A stretch of 6,278 nucleotides of DNA from an uncultured Alphaproteobacteria bacterium. Lineage in GTDB: Bacteria; Pseudomonadota; Alphaproteobacteria; Minwuiales; Minwuiaceae. The notes under the pieces are model-generated. The model was not told the DNA's origin and ran no database searches. It saw nothing but the letters and a program-made list of their open reading frames with translations. A program made the translations under genes and the position numbers. Location: assembly GCA_913064755.1 (NCBI GenBank), contig CAJYBQ010000214.1:1-6278 (forward strand), written 5' to 3'. Below, piece by piece: positions 6,269 through 6,278 of the stretch. Positions within the stretch are counted from its first letter, which is position 1. Each line of letters begins with the position of its first letter.

Positions 6269-6278
6269 GGGGGGGTTT

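Overview
This window reads as ordinary chromosome from a high-GC alphaproteobacterium, most likely near the Rhodospirillales. That placement is inferred from the GC-rich third codon positions, the regulator-metF-metH arrangement, the MlaC sequence and the type of intergenic repeat; no taxonomic marker gene is present. It holds four genes. From left to right these are the 5' part of a leftward mlaC (phospholipid transport), a short divergent regulatory region, and a rightward three-gene operon consisting of an ArsR-type regulator fused to a methyltransferase-like domain (SahR type), metF and metH. After metH comes a 199-bp stretch with two copies of a dispersed-type intergenic repeat.

The operon forms a compact methyl-cycle module. 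MetF reduces 5,10-methylenetetrahydrofolate to 5-methyltetrahydrofolate. MetH, a full-length cobalamin enzyme of 1162 residues, uses that methyl group to turn homocysteine into methionine. Established work on SahR in Proteobacteria describes an ArsR-family repressor whose sensor domain descends from SAM-dependent methylases, binds S-adenosylhomocysteine (SAH), and releases DNA when SAH rises. The first gene has exactly this architecture. The three genes are joined by ATGA- and TGATG-type junctions, or a 2-nt gap if metF uses its better-supported start, so one promoter upstream of the regulator probably drives all of them.

The most informative non-coding signal lies in front of the regulator. 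There are two near-identical 17-bp copies of GCAATCAGGC(G/T)TGATCA, each containing an ATCA-N4-TGAT dyad, 42 bp apart (four helical turns). A third, partial copy of 11 bp lies 60 bp further on, inside or just before the start of the coding region depending on which start is used. These are the best candidates for SahR operators and suggest autoregulation with looped or cooperative binding. The start of the regulator is uncertain because no ribosome binding site precedes the likely ATG, and a leaderless transcript is possible.

The 3' region carries two 70-bp repeats that are 90% identical and 119 bp apart, each with a perfect 8-bp-stem hairpin, plus two further palindromes. No wholly new system was recognised. 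The value of the window is a clear, testable regulatory circuit and a repeat family.
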